NCBI RefSeq assembly: GCF_001298735.1
Contig: NZ_CYSP01000010.1
Location: 62,001-126,000 of the forward strand
Length of the DNA stretch: 64,000 bases
Direction: 5' to 3'
From: Propionispora sp. 2/2-37
Lineage (GTDB): Bacteria > Bacillota > Negativicutes > Propionisporales > Propionisporaceae
Shown in pieces: positions 59,531 to 64,000 of this stretch. The position numbers and the translations under genes are program-made. The notes beneath the pieces are model-generated. The model ran no database searches. It was not told the origin of the DNA and saw only the letters and a program-made list of their open reading frames with translations. Each line of letters begins with the position of its first letter. Within the stretch, counting starts at the first letter, position 1.

Positions 59531-59558
59531 TTGTAATTGGTTTGTATTATACTATAAT
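59531..59558 (+). promoter_or_regulatory. Promoter of the type I restriction-modification operon
   Basis: TTGTAA at 59531-59536 and TATAAT at 59553-59558 with a 16-bp spacer, about 30 bases before the first gene. Confidence 0.55.
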
Positions 59559-59589
59559 GTGGATATTGTTGACAAAGGAGGCGCTAGTT

Positions 59590-59802
59590 TTGGCGGATAA
59601 AAAAACAAAAGAGAAAATGCCAATGGAACATCATAACATCGGTGATTTCCTTCGCGGGCAGTCCTCGAAGATTCTTACATCTTTGGCGGAATCGGACAAA
59701 ACCGCCTTTGTTTTAAAGAATGGCAAGCCTATAGCGGTTGTAATGTCAAACGAACGCTACGAGAGGCTTCTGAAAGCCGGGATTGACATTAATGAATACT
59801 AA
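59590..59802 (+). CDS. Phd/YefM-like antitoxin-type protein in the RM operon
   Basis: A 70-residue protein. HNIGDFLRGQSSKILTSLAESDKTAFVLKNGKPIAVVMSNERYERLLK has the N-terminal Phd/YefM fold pattern with its FVLKNGKPIAVV strand pair. AAAGGAGG at 59574-59581 is spaced for TTG at 59590. No toxin gene is adjacent; hsdM follows after 18 bases. It may be a DNA-binding autoregulator of the RM operon or an antitoxin of a toxin elsewhere. Confidence 0.72.
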   Translation: MADKKTKEKMPMEHHNIGDFLRGQSSKILTSLAESDKTAFVLKNGKPIAVVMSNERYERLLKAGIDINEY

Positions 59803-59820
59803 TTGGGAGGCTCTTAAGCT

Positions 59821-61947
59821 ATGGCTAAAGCAAAAATCACTGAAGTTATGCTGGACGATACTAGTATAAATGTCAGTAAAGAAGTTGATTTGGTCTTCTC
59901 AATTGCTAACAGTTTGAGAGGCGCTTATAAACCGGACAAGTACAAAGATGTGATTATCCCGATGATAATCATTCGCCGCTTTGAATGTGCGCTCGCGGAA
60001 ACAAAGGACGCGGTTATTGCGGCATTTGAGAAAAATCGGAACACACCCGCGCAAATACTGGAAAGTATATCAGGTTATAAATTTTATAACACAAGCCGTT
60101 TTACCCTTGCAGAACTGCTGAACGATGCTGATAACATTGTTACTAATTTTATCAGCTACATCGAAGGGTTTTCAGCAAACGTCCAGAGCATTATCCGCAA
60201 CCTTGACTTTGAAAAAGAAATCTACAAGATGGATAAGAATAACCGCTTGCTGGGTGTGGTCAGAAAGTTTTCTGAACTGGATTTGAATCCTAATACCATC
60301 GACGGTATCAAGGCTGGGTATATGTTTGAGGAGATTATCCGCAGGTTTTCTGAAAATGCAGAGGCTGGCGACCACTATACTCCGCGTGAGGTTATCCGGC
60401 TGTTAGTAAACATTATCTTGGCGGAAGGCTGTGATGATTTATTTGCCGAGCGCCGAGTAGCAACAGTACTGGATATGGCATGTGGTTCTGGAGGGATGTT
60501 GTCGACAACATTTGATTTTATAACGCGCATGAACCCTGATGCGGAGGTTCGTCTTTTCGGTCAGGAAATCAACCCGGAGTCCTATGCCATATGCCTTGCT
60601 GATATGCTCATTAAGGGTGAGAATGCCGAAAACATTCGCTTGCAAGACACCATGAAAAAGGATTGTTTTGAAGGACAGTCCATGAGGATTGTCATTGCTA
60701 ATCCGCCGTTCGGAGCTTCGTGGGGTGGAAAGGATGCGGCAGATGGTGTTGAGAAAGCCGTCAAGGACGAGCATAAAAAAGGAATGGCCGGCCGTTTCCC
60801 CGCAGGGTTGCCATCGTCTAGCGATATGCAGCTTTTGTTCATGCAGCATGCTATTTACAAGATGGACAGAAAACTCGGACGCGCGGCAATCATCACCAAT
60901 GGTTCTCCGCTGTTTTCCGGCAATACCACAAGCGGCGAAAGCCAGATTCGAAGGTATATGCTAGAGAACGATCTTATTGAAGCCATTATCGCACTGCCTA
61001 CCGATTTGTTCTACAATACAAGCATAGGCATCTACGCCTTTATCCTTTCGAAGAACAAACGCCCGGAGCGTCGTGGGAAAGTTCAGCTTATAAACGCCGT
61101 GGATTTTTGGAAGCCGCTTCGCAAATCGCTCGGCAAAAAACGCAAAGAAATATCCCGTGACGATATGCGGCGCATTACCGAGATTTACTCGGAATTCAAG
61201 CCGGGCCCGTACTGCAAGATTTTTGACAACGAAGAATTCATGTATAAGGAATACGCCGTCTACCAGCCTTTGCAGCGGACAGGCTCTCTTTCCGCTGCAA
61301 ATATTGCTGCGCTCAAAACCAGCGCCTTTTTCGCAGCAAATGGCAATCTTTTTAACGAAGCCGAATACGAGGAACTTTTGGAGATGAACCCGCGCGGGCC
61401 GGAGGACGAGAAGAAGTTTCAGAAATACCAAAAAGGCAAGGAGCTTATTGATGCAGTTATCGCGATTCTGGAAAAGAACGTCAGCGATACGGAATATAAA
61501 GACTTTGCTATATTTACGGAGAAGCTGAAAACACTCATCGGCGATGTGGATGGTATGAGCGCCAGCCGTCTGAACTCTATTGCGATGGAGCTTTCGGTTA
61601 TGGATAAGACCGCTGTGGTGCAAAAAGATAAAAAGGGCAACCTCATTCCTGACCCGACTACGAAAGACACTGAGATTGTTGGGCTGAAAACTGACGTGGA
61701 GGAATATTTTCGGCGAGAGGTCTACCCACATGTTCCTGATGCAATGTATTTCTACGAGTACGACCCGAATAAGAAAACGAGCGCGAGCAACAAGGAAAAA
61801 CTCGGCGCTGAGTTTCCGTTCACCCGCTATTTCTATGAGTATAAAGAGCCGGAAAAAGCGGACGACTTACTGGCTCAGTTTATTGAGATTGAGAAGGGAC
61901 TGTCCGGCAAGGTTGCGGCTCTACTGGGAAGTGAGGGTGCAAAATGA
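59821..61947 (+). CDS. hsdM: Type I restriction-modification system methyltransferase subunit HsdM
   Basis: A 708-residue N6-adenine methyltransferase. After an N-terminal helical domain (LRGAYKPDKYKDVIIPMIIIRRFE), AGDHYTPREVIRLLV leads to the SAM-binding motif I VLDMACGSGGML (about residues 215-226) and the catalytic motif IV NPPFG (about 295). With HsdS it modifies the recognition site; with HsdR it cuts unmodified DNA. It is longer than many HsdM proteins, with an extended C-terminal region (about 500-708). Its stop overlaps the start of hsdS (ATGA). Confidence 0.95.
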   Translation: MAKAKITEVMLDDTSINVSKEVDLVFSIANSLRGAYKPDKYKDVIIPMIIIRRFECALAETKDAVIAAFEKNRNTPAQILESISGYKFYNTSRFTLAELLNDADNIVTNFISYIEGFSANVQSIIRNLDFEKEIYKMDKNNRLLGVVRKFSELDLNPNTIDGIKAGYMFEEIIRRFSENAEAGDHYTPREVIRLLVNIILAEGCDDLFAERRVATVLDMACGSGGMLSTTFDFITRMNPDAEVRLFGQEINPESYAICLADMLIKGENAENIRLQDTMKKDCFEGQSMRIVIANPPFGASWGGKDAADGVEKAVKDEHKKGMAGRFPAGLPSSSDMQLLFMQHAIYKMDRKLGRAAIITNGSPLFSGNTTSGESQIRRYMLENDLIEAIIALPTDLFYNTSIGIYAFILSKNKRPERRGKVQLINAVDFWKPLRKSLGKKRKEISRDDMRRITEIYSEFKPGPYCKIFDNEEFMYKEYAVYQPLQRTGSLSAANIAALKTSAFFAANGNLFNEAEYEELLEMNPRGPEDEKKFQKYQKGKELIDAVIAILEKNVSDTEYKDFAIFTEKLKTLIGDVDGMSASRLNSIAMELSVMDKTAVVQKDKKGNLIPDPTTKDTEIVGLKTDVEEYFRREVYPHVPDAMYFYEYDPNKKTSASNKEKLGAEFPFTRYFYEYKEPEKADDLLAQFIEIEKGLSGKVAALLGSEGAK

Positions 61948-63242
61948 CGAATGAAATGAAACCCAGCGGTATTGCGTGGATTGGGGATATTCCAGCATCG
62001 TGGGAAGTTAAAAGGTTAAAGTATCTGGGGACAGCACGGAATGGTCTGACTTACGCTCCCGAAGATGTACACGATGATGGTGTTCTTGTGTTGCGCTCAT
62101 CTAATATACAAAATAATGCGTTGGCGTTTGATGATAACGTCTATGTGCAGATGCGAATACCTTCAGAACTTGTTCTGCAAGAAGACGACCTGCTTATTTG
62201 TTCTAGGAACGGAAGCCGTGACCTTATAGGCAAATGTGCTCTGATTGATAAGCAGATGGCAGGAAACACATATGGGGCTTTCATGTGTGTTTTCCGCAGT
62301 AAATATAACAAGTTTATCCACTATGTTATGCTATCGCATATATTCAGCTTTTATCTTGACCGGTATCTAACCTCAACAATAAACCAGCTGACGAATGCGA
62401 ACTTAAACGATATCACTATCCCTATTCCACCTGATATGAAAGAACAACAAAGGATAGTTGCGTTCCTTGACGACCGCTGCTCTCAAATCGACTCCATAGT
62501 TGCCGACATGGAGCGTCAGGTGGAAATTTTGCAGAAATACAAAAAAGCCCTCATCACAGAAACGGTGACTAAAGGGCTGGATAAGTCCGTACCGATGAAG
62601 AACAGCGGGATTGACTGGATTGGCGAGGTGCCGAAGCATTGGGATTTGAAAAAATTAAAACTCTTGGCAACCTTCCACAACGGAGATAGAGGGGAAAATT
62701 ATCCGCTATCAACCGAAATCGTTAGCGAGGGTATCCCTTTTATCAACGCAGGTCATTTGACCGATGGTCGCGTCCCACTTGATAATATGGATTTTATTAC
62801 GCCTGACAAATACAAGTTTATGGGCGGTGTAAAACTGCGGCGCAACGACATACTGTATTGCCTCAGAGGAAGTATAGGTAAAAACGCCATAGTTGATTTC
62901 GACGAGGGAACGGTAGCATCTTCGCTCGTAGCAATCAGGTGCTTTGCCTGTGTACCAAAGTATGCGTTCTATTGTCTCAATTCGGTATTAGACGATGAGC
63001 AACGATTTTTTTATGACAATGGAACAGCACAACCCAACCTTGCGGCAGACAGTTTGAGAAAGTTCCGCATAACTTATCCTCCGATTGAGGAGCAAAAAGC
63101 TATTGCTAATTGGCTCGATGCCAAGTGCGCTGAAACGGATGCGCTCATTGCCGAGAAACAACGCTCCATTGATACAATGCGGCAATACAAGAAGTCACTG
63201 ATTTATGAATATGTCACGGGCAAAAAACGAGTTACCCATTAA
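61944..63242 (+). CDS. hsdS: Type I restriction-modification system specificity subunit HsdS
   Basis: A 432-residue protein with two target-recognition domains in tandem. Each half begins with a similar box (SGIAWIGDIPASWEVKRLK and SGIDWIGEVPKHWDLKKLK). Each ends with a conserved coiled-coil spacer (EQQRIVAFLDDRCSQIDSIV and EQKAIANWLDAKCAETDALI). The TRDs themselves differ, giving a bipartite recognition sequence that cannot be predicted here. The C-terminus (KKSLIYEYVTGKKRV) is typical. It is translationally coupled to hsdM. Confidence 0.95.
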   Translation: MTNEMKPSGIAWIGDIPASWEVKRLKYLGTARNGLTYAPEDVHDDGVLVLRSSNIQNNALAFDDNVYVQMRIPSELVLQEDDLLICSRNGSRDLIGKCALIDKQMAGNTYGAFMCVFRSKYNKFIHYVMLSHIFSFYLDRYLTSTINQLTNANLNDITIPIPPDMKEQQRIVAFLDDRCSQIDSIVADMERQVEILQKYKKALITETVTKGLDKSVPMKNSGIDWIGEVPKHWDLKKLKLLATFHNGDRGENYPLSTEIVSEGIPFINAGHLTDGRVPLDNMDFITPDKYKFMGGVKLRRNDILYCLRGSIGKNAIVDFDEGTVASSLVAIRCFACVPKYAFYCLNSVLDDEQRFFYDNGTAQPNLAADSLRKFRITYPPIEEQKAIANWLDAKCAETDALIAEKQRSIDTMRQYKKSLIYEYVTGKKRVTH

Positions 63243-63267
63243 TCTATAAGCACAGGAGGAGATAATC

Positions 63268-64000
63268 ATGCCGGTAAGAGCAGACCAGCTAAGGGAAAAA
63301 GAGGATTACCAGAAGCTGATTTTGGAAGAACTGCACGACCGAAACGGTTTTGTAATCCGTAATTCCAAAACAGATTACAGCGCCGATTACGCTATGGATA
63401 TCGGTTTGCTGTTCAGTTTTCTGGAAAATACTCAGCCGGATAAAATGGAAAAGCTGCGCAAGTTTTACGGCGACAGGACGGAAAAAACCATTATCAACTA
63501 TATTAATCAGGAAATAAATAAAAAAAGCCGTAGCCTTGTCGATGTGTTTAAGAACGGCGTGGAGTTCGACAACGGCGTCAAGATAGAACTTATGTACCGC
63601 CGTCCTGCCACTTCATACAACCCAAAACAGACCGAACTCTACAAAAAGAATATTCTTTCGGTTATGGAGGAGGTTTGGCACAAAGAGGGCGAGCGTATCG
63701 ACCTTGTATTGTTCCTCAATGGGCTGGCGATTTTCACAGTGGAACTCAAATGCAATACTTCCGGTCAGAGCTATGAGGACGCTATAAATCAATACAAGCG
63801 ACGCGATTACAATACCCGCCTATTTAAATTCAAAAGCGGTGTTTTTGCGGCGTTCGCTATGGACTTAAACGAAGTATATTTCTGTACGCAGCTAAAAGGT
63901 ACATCGTCCTTTTTCATGCCGTTTAATATGGGGCGGCCTAAAGCTGAGGACAAGCCCTATTCGGTAGGCAAAGGGAATCCCCACAACGAAAACGGCATCA
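63268..64000 (+). CDS. hsdR: Type I restriction endonuclease subunit HsdR, N-terminal part (cut by window end)
   Basis: An open frame from ATG 63268 runs off the window; about 244 residues are visible. AGGAGGAG precedes the start. The N-terminus (REKEDYQKLILEELHDRNGF) and IDLVLFLNGLAIFTVELKCNTSGQSYEDAINQYKRRD are typical of HsdR. The latter holds the D...ExK nuclease motif of the N-terminal cleavage domain. The helicase motor domains should follow outside the window. It is 25 bases after hsdS and completes the RM operon. Confidence 0.93.
   Translation, partial: MPVRADQLREKEDYQKLILEELHDRNGFVIRNSKTDYSADYAMDIGLLFSFLENTQPDKMEKLRKFYGDRTEKTIINYINQEINKKSRSLVDVFKNGVEFDNGVKIELMYRRPATSYNPKQTELYKKNILSVMEEVWHKEGERIDLVLFLNGLAIFTVELKCNTSGQSYEDAINQYKRRDYNTRLFKFKSGVFAAFAMDLNEVYFCTQLKGTSSFFMPFNMGRPKAEDKPYSVGKGNPHNENGI

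Noticed and set aside
60961-61731. 256-codon minus-strand open frame opposite hsdM
   Set aside because: Antisense shadow of a conserved gene, with no Shine-Dalgarno, promoter or family resemblance.

Overview
The window is an ordinary chromosomal stretch of a low-to-mid GC Firmicute. The gene set points to a diderm, probably anaerobic or microaerophilic member of the Negativicutes (Sporomusa/Pelosinus-like). A complete inner-membrane plus periplasmic-adaptor part of an RND efflux pump implies an outer membrane. The Firmicute-type features are riboswitches, HisZ plus short HisG, GatCAB, a family II pyrophosphatase with CBS domains, and HPr with His15 and Ser46. The taxonomic call is inference from gene content. 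No rRNA, tRNA, CRISPR array, prophage or transposase was seen.

Layout. 1-4300: end of a cytochrome bd operon (cydB 3' part, cydD, cydC). 4301-13577: purine block. A guanine aptamer followed directly by a ykkC-class (probably PRPP) aptamer and a terminator precedes a purine permease. Then come purE-C-F-M-N-H-D and a terminator. 13709-15447: TetR regulator and AbrB-family membrane protein. 15679-17451: a large P-loop protein that combines PEP-carboxykinase-like and HPr-kinase-like motifs. 17669-22065: RND adaptor and pump. 22240-25038 (minus strand): SAM-I riboswitch and metN-metI-metQ. 25187-34058: histidine block. A TrpR/YerC-like regulator, hisZ and an HD protein come first, then a convergent hydroxyacid dehydrogenase, then hisG-D-B-H-A-F-IE behind a promoter whose -10 lies inside an 18-bp palindrome.

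34199-38542: a sigma-54 activator carrying its own HPr domain, an inverted repeat at enhancer distance, a textbook -24/-12 promoter, then ptsH and ptsI. I consider this the most interesting regulatory unit. 38660-42126: polysaccharide-deacetylase-like protein and a two-gene putative DNA-repair unit (a radical SAM protein plus partner) with LexA-like dyads at its promoter. 42286-57763: housekeeping genes (CBS-type pyrophosphatase, pcrA, ligA, guanylate-kinase-like protein, gatCAB, CPBP protease, LonB-like protease). 57823-59202: rlmD. 59286-64000: an unusual intergenic region with a perfect GC palindrome and two terminators, followed by a type I restriction-modification operon (Phd/YefM-like protein, hsdM, hsdS, start of hsdR) that looks acquired.

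How the parts relate. The purine and methionine transporters are placed under RNA sensors. The histidine genes appear to be under a TrpR-fold repressor encoded in the same block. The general PTS proteins HPr and Enzyme I appear to be under a sigma-54 activator that could itself be phosphorylated by Enzyme I. The PEPCK/HPrK-like protein could act on HPr Ser46, but only motif similarity supports this.
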